The notes below the pieces were generated by a model. The model made no database searches. It saw only the letters and a list, made by a program, of their open reading frames with translations, and had not been told where the DNA came from. Positions 23,587 through 35,579 of a DNA stretch of 64,000 bases are shown here, one piece after another. The stretch's first letter is position 1. The number at the start of each line of letters is the position of its first letter. The DNA is from Ailanthus altissimus (Eukaryota; Streptophyta; Magnoliopsida; Sapindales; Simaroubaceae): positions 1,934,501-1,998,500 of the forward strand of contig OX327696.1 in NCBI GenBank assembly GCA_946807835.1, in the 5' to 3' direction. A program made the translations under genes and the position numbers.

Positions 23587-25180
23587 CTAGTTACTTCCCT
23601 GCCATAAGAAATTGCGGCATTTGCTCTCAATTTCTTTGGTGACTGACTTAGGCAAGGTGAACATAGAACTCCAGTAGACATGCATGCTCATTATGACTGA
23701 TTTTATTAATTGCACCCGCCCCGCATAACTTAGATATTTCACAGTCCAGCTTGAGATTCTAGCAGATATCCTATTAATTAGCTCCTGACAGTGGACTTTC
23801 TTCAGTCCCTCAGAAATTAAGGGGATACCTAAGTATTTGATGGGCAAAGCACCTTGCTGGAACTGAATCACTTGAAGGATTGTCTCCTTGGTAGGTTGAG
23901 GCACATTCCCAAAGAAGATGAAGCTCTTGCCAGCGTTTAGGTGCAGTTCTGAGACCATTGAGAAATCATCAAGCACTTGCTTAAAGTGGCCCACTGACCT
24001 GACATCCCCATTAGAGAACAATAATAAGTCATCTGCGAACATCAAGTGGTTTAGTTTCAGCCTGTTGCACCCCTTGTGATATATAAACTGATTTTGAGGA
24101 ATACACCTTAAGCTCCTACTGAGGTATTCCATGGCCACAACAAAAAGCAAAGGGGACATGGGATCCCCCTGCCTTAACCCTTTCTTCCCTGGGAAAATCC
24201 CTTCTAATCTGCCATTTACCATAACTGAGTACGTGCTTGTTCTGACACACTTCATGATGATGTTGATAAAGTGATAAGAAAAATTCAGCCCCATCAATAC
24301 CTCTTCTAGGAAGTCCCAGGATACCGAATCATAAGCTTTGCGGAGGTCAATTTTAAGGGCACACCTTGGGCTCCCGCTGATGCGATCATAACCCCTCACA
24401 AACTCATGAGCTAGTAAAATATTATCTGATATCTGTTTATTAGGAATAAATGCTGATTGACTAGGGCTGACCAGATAGCTCACCACTCTCCTCAGTCTGC
24501 ATGTTATTATTTTGGTGATACATTTGTAGAGGACAGTACAACATGCAATTGGTCTGTAGTCCCCCAAGCAATGAGGATTATGAATCTTAGGCACAAGGGT
24601 AATGTCAGTGGCATTTATGGGGTTGTAGAACTGACGTGAGGAGAAGAAATGTTGCACAGCTACAGTGACCTCCCTTCCAATTATGTGCTAGAATTTTTGA
24701 AAGAAGTAACTGTTATAACCATCCGGTCTTGGGGCTTTATCACCATTGATGCTGAAGATAGCACTTCTGACTTCTTGTTCTATGACAAGGGCATTCAACA
24801 TGTCTCTATCATCTATCTTCAGTTTAGGACCCGCGTCCATGATTCTCTTTTGTATGGACGCCCTATGGGAGATGGGGGTACCCAACAAATTTTTGTAGTA
24901 TCGGACAATGGTTTCTTTCACAACCTTGGGGTCTTCAACAATTTTCCCATTTGAGTTTTCAATCGAAATGATTCTATTCTGAGCTCTTCTCTGTTTAACT
25001 GACTTATGAAAGTAACTGGTGTTTGAATCCCCCATTTGAATCCATCTGATTCTGAATTTTTGTCTGACAATGCTTTTATCAGCATAAATAAAATTTCTTA
25101 AATGTTGATAAATGCACCTTTCCTCATCTTGAAGGGTTTAGTTGAATAGGTTATGAATCAGACTTCTCTGTAACGAATAA
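23587..25180 (-). pseudogene. LINE reverse transcriptase
   Basis: The linker read at about 25110-25035 gives KSIVRQKFRIRWIQMGDSNT followed by SYFHK; GDKAPRPDGYNSYFFQKF (near 24690-24740) leads to a stop at 24688. The RT core at 24657-23587 has LVPKIHNPHCLGDYRPIACC, KIDLRKAYDSVSWDFLEEVL, GLRQGDPMSPLLFVVAMEYL and the active-site FADDLLLFSNG, all typical of plant L1 elements. A frameshift/stop separates linker and core, so the protein is broken. Confidence 0.93.
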
Positions 25181-25702
25181 CAAGTTCCTGTTATTAGAAA
25201 GAATAAGGACTTGTAGTTTCTATAAGAGACCGATCCATGTTGGAAATCCTCCACTTATGTTGTTTCCCGTGAAACTAACGATTCTCAGCCAGTGAAGTTG
25301 CCCCAATTCATCTGGCAGATGGCCATGGAAATCGTTGCCACTAATATTGAGATACACTAGGAACGAGAGATTTCCAAGATGTGGAGGAATGGTACCTCCA
25401 AGACTCATATATGAAAGATTCAAGGCTCTGACTCTTTGGTGGCGAGCATAACAAGAAATGCCAATCCAGTTGCATACTAAATTAGAAACGGACCAATTGT
25501 TTGCCAAGAAGCTGTGAGGATCAGAAGTGATATATGTTTTGAATGAAAGAAGTGCAGATTGATCCGTTTTCATGTTTTTTGCAGCCACGCCGACACTGAA
25601 ACATCGAATAAGCAACACGGAAGCAAAGTAGAATGAACACATTTTGGTCTGCATGGTAAGAACTTGAAAAGAAAAAATTTAGACAATACCTTCTAAGTAC
25701 AG

Positions 25703-25713
25703 CCCTTATATAG
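25703..25713 (-). promoter_or_regulatory. TATA box of RLK-1
   Basis: Minus strand reads CTATATAAGGG about 50 bases before the ATG at 25654. It is conserved in sequence and spacing at 58401-58410 in unit 2, along with the flanking AAGCTCCCA. Confidence 0.65.
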
Positions 25714-26039
25714 TTGGGAGCTTAGGTCACTGGCCATATGGTAGGTTACTAAATACAAATTTAATTTTTTAAATTAAATTTTGATTTTTGAATATTTAAT
25801 AAAAATTTTCAATCAATTATAATTTAATACAAATTCAATTTAACTAACTCAATAATTGTTTTAGGGCCTTTTGGTTGGCAAGTAAAAATTTAATTTGTTG
25901 TTCCATCAAAAATTTTATTTTATTAAAAATATAAAAAAAATTTTGTAAATTTAAAAAAAAAAAAATTAAAAAATTAAAATTTTTATCTAACAATTATTTA
26001 ATATCTCATTTAAAATTTAAAATATAATTTAAATAATGA

Positions 26040-26245
26040 ACCATTATTCTAACTTTAATCCTTAGCCCATTTATTAAGCTTTAAGTGACTGAAGTCACTG
26101 TCAACTTCAATCAAACTTTATCTGCTGTCATATGTGACTTTTATTGATATCTACTTTAATCATCAGCCCATGTAACACGCATTAAGTGATTGAAGTTAAC
26201 GTCAACAACAATGAAACTTTCCCCTGCTATTACTCGTTTTTTAGA
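26040..26245. repeat. Two upstream repeat units (about 100 bp each)
   Basis: Units share TTTATTGATATCTACTTTAA, CAGCCCAT, AACACGCATTAAGTGA, TTGAAGT and GTCAAC...AATGAAACTTT. The same units recur at 38815-39050 and 58680-59310. Confidence 0.7.
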
Positions 26246-26422
26246 GTCTTGCTACTAAATATTTTGCTGTGCCACATAGTCGCATATCTGAGCCCTTAGA
26301 TTGTGTACCTCCAAATCTAAGGGTCAGTATTGATTTGGAACTGTTTACCTGAAACTCATTTGGCCGGTTTTTACAAATGAAAAGGAATCATGGGAAAAGC
26401 ATAAACACCTTAAAGAAAGTTT

Positions 26423-26439
26423 GAAATTCACTCTCAGTT
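26423..26439 (+). pseudogene. ASD: Left piece of an aspartate-semialdehyde dehydrogenase fragment (unit 1)
   Basis: GAAATTCACTCTCAGTT is the start of the fragment that resumes at 35580 after copia B. In unit 2 the undivided version starts at 59463. CAGTT (26435-26439) is the left target-site duplication of copia B. Confidence 0.6.
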
Positions 26440-28392
26440 TATCGAAAAAGAATTAGACTTCAAATAAAAAAATTTATATTATTAATACAAATAATATTAC
26501 AATAGAGAAAATACTTAAAATATAATTTTTAACACTCTTAAATTTTTTTCTCACACAAACAAAGATCTATAAGTTATTTTAGACACTCTTAAAAACTTTA
26601 CTTTATTTATTTATTTTTCTCACTTTTTTCATTCTTCACACTTCAATTGTTGTCTATGCTAAAAGTTAAGAGGGTGTTTATGTTGGTATGTAAATAAAAA
26701 AAAGTTCTATTTATAAAAATAAATGCAACGGAAGTCATATCGTATTGTTCATAATTACATGTATAAGGATAGAAGATTATTTCAATTTTTAGCTATGACA
26801 AATATTGAATTGACTGGTTGCAATCTTTTCTACTATCCTCAACCTTCAAACTCAACGTGTGTGGGCACGTGGATATTTCTTAATTTCTAAAAATACTAAT
26901 ACCCAAATAAGAGAGAATGGTATTAATTAAATTCTTTTTCCACATAAGAATACGTAAAAAAAATTTTCTGTATAGTTATGGTATACTTTTCTTATTACAT
27001 ACCTCCTATATATATAAGGATCTCCCTTGGGTGTTTAAAATTTGATAAGAATTAAGAAATTAGAGTTTAATTAGGATTTGAGCTAGTAGATGGACTGCAA
27101 GACTTATGGGCTTCTTAGATCTAACTTAAAAGGTCTAATCCTTATTATCTCATAATACACCAATTCTTTTAAGTTAACCCCAGGCTATTTCACAAAAAGC
27201 TAAGGGTTGTACTCCAGTAACCCATGTTATAAAATAAAAACCCATTTTAATTAAATTGGACTTGGTCATTAGACCAATAATAACTACTTAATTGACCATT
27301 TAATTGATGTCTATAATTAAAGGTAGACCTTAAAAAAATATCTTGCCTCTTTAATTATTTATTTGCTCCTAAGTCACTGTATGCTCTAATGATCACTTTT
27401 AATATATCTATATTTGTAAATAAATTTACAAATAAATATTATTATTCAATAAATAATTTATTGAATAAACTATGGCCACAGATTCTAATGATCAAGTACT
27501 GCAAATATTTCAGGTGAACATTAATTATTAGATTCCATCTTGCAAATATATGTTCCTACGACCCATGAAATTATATCTTTAAGCTATTGAGGTTTTGACC
27601 ATTTATATGGATCTCACTCCATGATAACTCAAAAGATACAAGGCATGAATGTAAGTTCATTACCTGCTTCGGATTAAGATTAATCAAGCTTATTAAAGCT
27701 TTTATAAATTAAGATCTACGTCATTTAGTTAACTAGATCAAAATTCACAGTAGTCCCGTTCAATGTAATATATACACTAGTTTTCTACTAGAAGTCTCTA
27801 TTTCGATGATCAAGGTAAATTATCTACTATAAGAAACAGAAAAACTACAACCTTACATAATGAAATGCTCTTTTTCATTAATGGTTGTGAACTAGATTTA
27901 ATTTATAAAGAACCTGTGATCTATACCCTCTGTATTAGCATCATATGCCTAACACATAGATTACATACTTTATAAATATAAGCTCATCAATGTATGCTCA
28001 ATTATATGTATGAATAAACTTTATTAATCTAATAAAATATTATTACACATGTTTTAAGGACATAAAATAACATAAAATGTCTAATAGTTTATACTTGTGA
28101 TCAATGAATCTACACCATACAAAGTGTTACACATCACTTTAATCTACACCACACAAGGTGGTACACATCACATTATTCTAAACCACACAAAAACATTTTT
28201 AATTAAAAATATACAATATACTTTTAGTTAAAACCACACAAAATGCTTTTAATTAAAATCACACAAGTATCTCTTTAATCAGTTAATCATTTACCTAACC
28301 TAGGAAGCTTTCATGGGTTGGATTAAGCATCCATTAATTGGATTTGGGCTTGTTTTCAATTTGGATCATTAAAATAAATTTACTATTTAACA
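26440..28392 (-). repeat. Copia B 3' LTR, split by a solo LTR
   Basis: Homologous to 35065-35579 on both sides of the insertion at 26681-28086. Ends ...TATTTAACA, next to TCCTCCTAAACTTG (the polypurine tract on the minus strand). Confidence 0.9.
26681..28086 (-). mobile_element. Solo LTR of the copia C family (1406 bp)
   Basis: Runs TGTTGGTATG...TGTCTAATA on the plus strand, the reverse complement of the copia C LTR at 2925-4356. Flanked by perfect GTTTA duplications (26676-26680 and 28087-28091). The second LTR of copia B keeps the unoccupied site near 35300-35312. No internal region: a product of LTR-LTR recombination. Confidence 0.96.
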
Positions 28393-30084
28393 TCCTCCTA
28401 AACTTGTTTTATGACACAAAGTAAACTTCTTAACCTCTTAAAATCTTCTTGTTTGAGTGGCTTAGTGAATATGTCGGCAACTTGATCTTGTGACTTCATA
28501 TATTCCACTTATACATTCTTTCTTGTAATGCACTCTCATATGTAGTGATAACGAGTATTGATATGTTTACTTCAATCATGAAAAATAAGATTCTTTGCTA
28601 AAGCCATGGCTAACTTGTTGTCGACATAAATTTTTGTTAGTTCTTTTTGTGGCAATACCAACTCCTTCAACAAATATCTCAACCAAATTGCATGTCACAT
28701 AGATGAAGTAGCAGCTACATACTCAACTTCATATATGGAAAATGTAACAATTAAATGTTTCTTCGACATCCATATGAATGCAGTATCTCTTATAAAGAAT
28801 ACAAATCTAGTAGTGCTCTTTCTGTCATCCACATCTCTAGCCCAATTGTTATCGATATATCCAACTAACTTGTAATTATCAGAAGAAGCATAAAATATGT
28901 TAAAATCAATTGTACCTTTGATATAGCGAAGGATTCTCTTAGCAGACGTGAAATGAGTGGTTGTTGGATTCTCCATATAACAACTCACAAGTTCAGTGGC
29001 ATAGAGAATGTTAGGTCTTATGCATGTCAAGTATCTCAAGCTTCCAACTAAGTTCTTAAAGAGTGTCAGATCCACATGTTCTTCTTTATCATTCTTAGAT
29101 AATTTGAGTCCGCACTCTACTGGTGTGCTTATGGGTTTACAATTCTCTATCTTGAACTTCTTGAGAATCTCATTTGAATAGCTTCCTTGAGAGATAAAGA
29201 TTCCATTTTCCCTTTGTTTTATTTCAATCCCAAGGTAAAATGACATTAGTCCAATATCAGTCGTCTCAAATTCTTTCGCCATTACTTTCTTAAACTCTTT
29301 AAACATGCTTAAATTATTTACAGTAAAGATTAAATCATCCACGTATAAATATACGATCAAGATATCTCTATTTTTAATCTTGATATAAAGAGTATACTTT
29401 ATGAGGGTATTTGGTGAAGTCATTCTCTACGAAGTACTTGTCGATTCGACTATTACATGCTCTTGGTGCTTGCTTTAATCTATAAAGGGCCTTCTTTAAC
29501 TTCAAGACTTTGTCTTCATGTCTTTTGACCTCATATCCCAATGGTTGTTAGATATAAACTTCTTCTTTGAGAAATCTATTTAGAAATACAGACTTGACAT
29601 CTATTTGATGAATCTTCCACTTGTCTTGTGCTTCCAAAGATATGATTAATCTTATAGTTTCCACGCGAACAATATGAGCAAATACCTCATTGTAGTCAAT
29701 ACCAGCTCTTTGACTATAGTCTTTTGCTACTAGTCTAGCATTGTATCTTTTGATTTCTCCATTTCTATTTTTCTTTATTTTATGCACCCATTTGACACCA
29801 ATAGACTTGTGGTCTTTTGGAAGAGTAGCAAGTTCCTATATGTCATTCTTTATGATGGTTTTGATTTCTTCATTCATCGTATCTCTCTACTCCTTGTTTT
29901 GCACAGCTACTTAAAAATTCACTGGTTCACAGTCGGTAAAGAGGCAAAAAAGAGTAAAATTTTTTAGCCTTTCAGTTACCTCATAAAGTTTATGTATGCT
30001 TCTTGTGTATGGCACAACTCTTTCATTTAAACTCAATGGTGTTGATGATAAAGATGATAAGTCTTCATGAGTAATTATTGTAGG
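28393..30084 (-). pseudogene. Copia B reverse transcriptase and RNase H
   Basis: RT N-terminus at 29787-29548 (ARLVAKDYSQRAGIDYNEVF, HQIDVKSVFLNRFL: motif A Asp kept). The active site is in 29423-28695 (CLYVDDLIFTVNN), then RNase H (KLVGYIDNNWARDVDDRKST, MSKKHLIVTFSIYEVEYVAA). The DSDW motif of RNase H has become DNNW. Downstream remnants of VDNKSA and RSKHIN lie to the left in broken frames. The segment at 30084-29911 joins integrase and RT (LYEVTERLKNFTLFCLFTD). Confidence 0.9.
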
Positions 30085-30089
30085 TAAAG

Positions 30090-32578
30090 TGTTGGAATTT
30101 AAGCTCACGTGCCATCCCATTATTGTATGAATATTTTATTTTATAATATTTATACAGTACATTATTTGTTAAATCGTTAATTACTATTATTAAATGGTTC
30201 AATGCTTGTGACGCTATAGACATTATATCATCTGAAAATGTTCAAATTTAGTTTAAAGAAGTTTAGATCAATGCTAAGAGTTAACATCACTGAAAACTAT
30301 AAATGCTAAAGAGTTAGTATATTATATTAATCAGTGAAATCTAAGTATTAGAATCTTGTCTGTGATAGTATAAGGACCTGAGAATACATTAGTAATAACA
30401 TAGTTGCAAGAGTTGCAATAGGTGCTAAGAAATGTTATTATGAAATCTATTCTAAAAATATATGTTCTTGGTCTTAATTCACTGATCCAGGTCTGTCGAT
30501 GGAATCATTTTTCATAGACCATTGTATACTCTACCTATATGGTCTAGATGGTTATTTTTATCTGACCATGGGCTTACTGAAAGTTCGTATAGTATGCAGG
30601 TATTCAGAAAGGACTGAATACTGGACAGACTCAACGAGGACTCTAATAGACATCCTATAAAGCTATCAATGAAAAGTCCTCTCGAGTTGAGTAGTATATA
30701 TGGTCCTTTGACCTAAGTACCATGATGGACTTGTAAGTGATCCATCATACTTTGGTTCCACACATGTCACAAACCTTTTATGGTATAACCATTGGGTGTC
30801 GTTAGGTATGGTTTGATGTTTATGGAGTCCGGTGTGTATAGATATAGAATCTGCCAGCTCACATAGATAAGTTATATATATCCAGATGCTTAGAGACTGT
30901 ATCTTAGAAAGTCTTATGGCCATAAACAATAAGTCATATGGTTTGATGTTTATGGAGTCTGGTGTGTATAGATATAAAATTCGCTAATTCACATGGATAA
31001 GTTATATATTCCAGATGCTTAGAGACTGTATCTTAGAAAGTCTTATAACCATAAACAACAAACTTAGGAAAAGAGTTTCCTACAGGGTTAAACAATATTG
31101 TAAAAATATTTGCATATATTGTTTATTAAGATACGTGTCTGGAGATAAGTTTATGGATGAACACATAGGGATTTGACGGTAGTGATCTATATCTCTGCTC
31201 TTTAAGGATATGATTGGTGGAAGGATTATACGTATATGCTATGACTTCAACTTGTATGGTCTACTGTACTAATTTGTAATATCCGTGACGTGTGCGTGGG
31301 GCATCAGTCTTGGACTCACAGAATAATTCTGTTTGACAAATCAGGAGTAAACCTAGAGAGTCTCACAATATGAAGTGTACTCGTTGTGCACAGGAGCAGC
31401 GTATTGGATTGAATAGTTCGAACCAGAAAATTTCAGCAGACTGGACATTTACTTCAGTTTCCCTTCGGTCGTGCACGTGTCAAGACTTAAGAGTTAAGTA
31501 CATCAATTAGTTAAAAATTAGTTGTTGACCAAGGGGATGTTGACACATAGCACATGTGGGCCAATTATTGTTTGATTTGAAAAGTACCAAAATGACCTTA
31601 TTTGTTGGACAAATAATATCATTATTTTATTCATAAAATATTTATTGAATAAAATAATAATAATAATAATAATAAATAATATTATTATTTAAATTGAAAT
31701 CAAACAATTAATTTTTTTATTTAATTTGGCATGTGCTTCTACCATGATTTAATATGATTAAATCGTTTGTTTAATATTAATTAAATGATATGATAAGTAT
31801 AAATGAGTGGCATTTGTTAATGGTAGGCCTTAAGATGTTTCTTAATAATGAAAAATTGTATTCTCATTTGGCCTAGATTAAGGCTAAGTTCATTTAAATG
31901 ATTTTTTATTTCATTTTATTTTCATTTGGTTTATTGTAAATAATAATAAACAAAACACTAATGGCAAACATTGACCTAGATAATGGATGCCATTAGGTGA
32001 GAAAATGAAAGATAATAATAAACAAAACACTAATTGTAAACATAATGGATTCCATTAGATGAGAAAATGAAAGAAAATAATAAACAAATGAAAGAGCTGT
32101 ATGTTGCTCAATTGAATAAGTGAAAATTAGGCCAAGAGATTAGTGGAGATGGTAGAGAGAATTTTGAAAGGCTAAGTGTTAGAAAATTCTCTCAAGTGTT
32201 GAGAGCAAAACCACCTCATCCATTTTTGGTCACCCATACTACAAGGTAGAAAAAGGATTCAAGAGTTGAATCATTTGCTAGAAAAGCTACTATTCTAACT
32301 TTCTCAAGCCCACTATGTTGAGAAACTAAAATTGTGAACGGGTTGCTTCAAGGCAGGTACTCCTGTTCGACCATATACCAAAGGCTTGACAAGGTACTAT
32401 TTTTCAATCTTGAAGTATTTACATTTATGAGATAACATGTAAAAGTTCATTTGTGTTTATCATTGTGAAATTTGTATTTCGCTCATTTGTTGTGCATGTA
32501 TTTATGTGATACATATGCTATATTTGAATGATAGACACAAACCCACATGCATGCACCATAGGTTTAAAATCACAAACA
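30090..32578 (+). mobile_element. Large solo LTR (2489 bp) inside copia B
   Basis: Starts TGTTGGAATTT, ends CACAAACA, and is flanked by perfect TAAAG duplications (30085-30089, 32579-32583). It separates two parts of the copia B integrase-RT linker that are contiguous in copia A. No coding region. Stretches near 31340-31480 resemble 41755-41900 in copia F, which suggests the same LTR superfamily and the plus orientation. Confidence 0.93.
30808..31066. repeat. 130-bp tandem duplication in the solo LTR
   Basis: ATGGTTTGATGTTTATGGAG starts copy 1 at 30808 and copy 2 at 30938. The copies are about 90 percent alike and both end near CATAAACAA. Confidence 0.92.
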
Positions 32579-32583
32579 TAAAG

Positions 32584-34849
32584 TAGGTGGGGTAATTATT
32601 TCTTCTCGTTCATCTCTTGCTTGCTTTATCATTAATTGCTCATTTTCTTCTTCAATGTATGGAAAGAAGTTGTAGTTGTCTACATTAAAACTCGAATCCC
32701 AATTGCTTTCTTAATCAAATTTCACATCTCGACTTATCACAATCTTATTGGTGTTTGCATTATACAACTTATAACCCTTAAAGTTATTGTCATATTCAAT
32801 GAAGGTGAACTTTTCACTTTTATAATCAAGTTTAGTTCTTTTCTTGTCCAACACATGCACATAAGCTATACTTCTAAAAACTATTCGATGAGAGACACTA
32901 GGCTTTCTCCCATTTCAAGCTTCTTGCGGTGGCTTTTCCCATACATTTTTGTTGAAAATCAATTTAATAGGTACACGACAGTTGCTATAGCTTTAGCCCA
33001 AAACTTCTTTGCCATTATCTTACTTTTAAGCATACTTTGTTCCATATCGATGATGGTTCTATTCTTTCTCTCAGCCACTCCATTTTGTAAAGGGGGGGGA
33101 TCTCGGTACTATTAAAGGTTGGCGTATCCTATTGTCTTCATAGTAAACTTGAAACTCTTTGGAAGTAAATTCTCATCCTTGATCGGATCTCGTGGCTTTA
33201 ATCTCACGTCCACTTTCTTTCTCTATAGGAATTTTAAATTTCTTGAAAGCTTCAAATGCTTCTGACTTTTGCTTCAAGAAGTACACCTAAGGTTTTCTTA
33301 AAAAATCATTAATAAAGAGAAGGAAATAATTACTATTACCATGAGAGGTTAGTTTGATTGGATCACACACATTCATGTGTATAAGCTCAAGTGGCTTGTG
33401 GGCTCTTATGTTTAACTCTTTTGGAAAGATTTTTCTGAATTGCTTCCCGAATATACATTCTTCACATAGTTGATCGAGATGACTGATGGGAGGTAGACCT
33501 CTTACCAATTCTTTCTTGGATAATAACTATAGTCCTCGAAAATTAAGATGTCCAAATTGAAGATGCCAAAGCCAAGTTGTGTCTTTGTAGTAGGCCTTCA
33601 GACACTTTACAGCATCATTTTGAATGTTTAAAAGAAAAATTCGATTTCTTGTCATTAGGACCTTCACTATTAAATTATTGTTATTATCTCTTATAAAAAG
33701 ACTATTTTCTTTCATATGAATATCATAGCCTTTCTCTAAGAGTTTCCATAAACTTATGATATTATTTTTCATGTTGGGAACATAATAAACATTAGAGATG
33801 AATTTGTGCTTTCCATCTTTCAAACGGATTGAGATATTACCTTTGTCTTTCACTGGTATTTTTGATTCATCTCCAAAAGAGACATTTTCTCTCACAGTTT
33901 CATTAAGTTTCATAAACATGTTTCTTTTTTCACACATATGATTGCTGGCACCTATGTCAAGGTACCACACGTTACCTTTATATGTTACCAATAATGTAGC
34001 ATCTTTTTGATCCACTTTCTCGATATAATTTGCTTTTCCTTTAACTTTGTTGTTGGAAGTTTTGCATTCAGAGGCATAATGCCTGTACTTCTGACATTTG
34101 TAACACTGAACTTGAAACTTGTCATACCTTGAGTTTGACTATTCTCTTCCACGACCTCTACTTGAGCTTCTTTATCTTTTATTGTTGTTATTGTAATTCT
34201 AACCTCGTCCATGTCCATAATTTGTTCTGCGGCCATGACCTCTTTAACGCTAGCTTCTTTCATTGCCAAGACTTTCTTTTTTATCATTGACTTGTATTTT
34301 TAAGAGTTGCTCCATGATTTCTTGCTTATTCTTGTGCTTTTCTTCATATGCTTCTAATAATCCCATTAATATCTCGATTATCATTTCTTCCAAGTCTTTA
34401 GTTTCTTCAATAGTCACAATTATATGCTCGAATTTGAGATCTAACGAGCGAAGTATCTTCTCTATTATTCTTACATCTTCTAACTTTTCACCATTTCTTT
34501 TTAGTTGATTAGAAATGGCTAAGACTCTTGAGAAATAATTAGAGATAGACTCAAATTCTTTTATATGTAGAGATTCAAATTCACCTCTTAATGTTTGGAG
34601 ACAAACCTTTTTCACTTGTTCCACTCCTTTGTAAGAGGTTTGAAGCTTCTCCCATGCTTGCTCGGTAGAAGTTACACTTGAAATCTTCTCAAAACCATCA
34701 TCATCTAATGCTTGATAAATGAGATAGAGAGATTTCTTGTCTCTCCTTCTTGAATCCTTCAAACTTTTTTTTTTATTGTTGGGTAAAAGTGGCCTCATCT
34801 TGTGGTTCACTATAACCTTTTTCAACAACTTTCCAAACATTATGTACAC
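32584..34849 (-). pseudogene. Copia B gag, protease and integrase
   Basis: Gag at 34849-34250 contains [20 protein letters not shown] and [17 protein letters not shown], equivalent to copia A but with the N-terminal part retained. The zinc knuckle CYKCQKYRHYASEC is at 34105-34064. Protease-like WYLDIGASNHMCEKRN is in 34015-33527, with Ile where the D-S/T-G triad has Ser or Thr. Integrase zinc region: WLWHLQFGHLNFRG, then CEECIFGKQFRKIF (33508-33287). ELIHMNVCDPI has Asn in place of the first catalytic Asp. Further integrase is in broken frames down to 32640. Confidence 0.9.
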
Positions 34850-35064
34850 CCAAAAGGACTTTCATTTTGATACTCCAATTTTCATAATTATTGTTGTTGA
34901 GTATAAAGACTTGGAAGGATGACATACCATTTCTGGCCATACCTTTAAGTTTTGTAGAAACTTTCAGTAAAGAGTCACGAAGCTTTAAGCATCTAGTTTT
35001 GATGATTCTAACAGCACCATGCTTGTTTCCTCGAGCTCTTCTAGCCTTAGCTATGATATTACTT

Positions 35065-35579
35065 TATTGGAGAAGAAATAGAATTCAAACAAAAGAACTT
35101 GTATTATTAGCACAAAAAAATTACAAGAGAGAAAACATTCAAAATACAACTCTTAACACTATTAAATTTTGTTCTCACACAAACAATGTTCTATAAACTA
35201 TTTTAGACACTCTTGAAAGCTTTGCGTCCTTTATTTCTTTCCCTCACTTCTTTCACTCTTCACACTTTACTTATTGCCTATGCTAAAGTTTAAAAGGTAT
35301 TTGTACTTGTGCTTAATGAATCTACACCATATAAAGTGATACACATAACTTTAATCTACACCACACAAGGTGGTACATATCACATTATTCTAAACTACAC
35401 AAAAACACTTTTAATTAAAATCATACAAAACACTTTTAATTAAAACCACACAAGTGTCCATTTAATCATTTAATCATTTACCTACCTTGAGAAATTTCTA
35501 TGAGTTAGATTAAGAATCCATGGATTGGATTTGGGCTTATTTTTGATTTAGGTCATTAAAACAAATTTACTCTTCAATG
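35065..35579 (-). repeat. Copia B 5' LTR (515 bp)
   Basis: Inner end TATTGGAGAAG beside a degenerate primer-binding site (GCTATGATATTA, 35050-35061). Outer end TCTTCAATG. Holds the undisturbed counterpart of the site where the solo LTR at 26681-28086 inserted. Confidence 0.88.

Larger units (their letters stand above)
22395..25184 (-). mobile_element. 5'-truncated L1-type LINE in RLK-1 exon 1
   Basis: The poly(A) tail is seen as a T run at 22395-22404 on the plus strand. RLK exon sequence stops at CCTGTGAAC (22386-22394) and resumes near 25190. The element lacks ORF1 and the endonuclease; it begins in the linker before the reverse transcriptase. RLK-2 has the empty site near 57873-57900. Confidence 0.93.
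12202..25654 (-). pseudogene. RLK-1: dead LRR receptor-like kinase, paralogue of RLK-2
   Basis: Exons deduced by comparison with RLK-2: exon 1, 25654 to about 25185 and 22394-21809 (split by a LINE); exon 2, 20380-20140; exon 3, 14728-12728; exon 4, 12563-12202. It encoded a signal peptide, LRR N-terminal cap, about 30 LRRs, a transmembrane segment (near 13330-13400) and a Ser/Thr kinase. Lesions: the LINE; a 1-base deletion near 21857 that turns GKLSKL into GN-stop; one extra base at the start of exon 2; a net 2-base deletion near 14000-14050; a 1-base deletion in the catalytic loop near 12850; and His to Arg in the HCDLKP motif (VVRCDLKPNN). Copia A lies in intron 2. Exon-2 donor (TAG/GTATGT) and other splice sites are conserved, so splicing was once normal. 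Four LRRs that RLK-2 lacks are still present in exon 1. Confidence 0.92.
26440..35579 (-). mobile_element. Copia B: decayed Ty1/copia element with two nested solo LTRs
   Basis: LTRs at 26440-28392 (542 bp once the nested LTR is removed) and 35065-35579 (515 bp). Internal minus-strand gag, protease, integrase, RT and RNase H are close relatives of copia A, though the LTRs differ. Flanks CAGTT (26435-26439) and CCGTC (35580-35584) agree with the empty site CCGTC at 59476-59480 in unit 2, so the borders are well fixed. The degenerate primer-binding site is at 35050-35061 and the polypurine tract begins at 28393. Confidence 0.93.

Noticed and set aside
25220..25654. Independent short LRR protein of 144 residues
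   Set aside because: It is the first part of RLK-1 exon 1, ended by the LINE insertion; RLK-2 shows the continuation.
30666..30929. 87-codon minus-strand frame
   Set aside because: Inside the 2.5-kb solo LTR and overlapping its tandem duplication; not a gene.
32636..33115. 159-codon plus-strand frame
   Set aside because: Antisense of copia B integrase.
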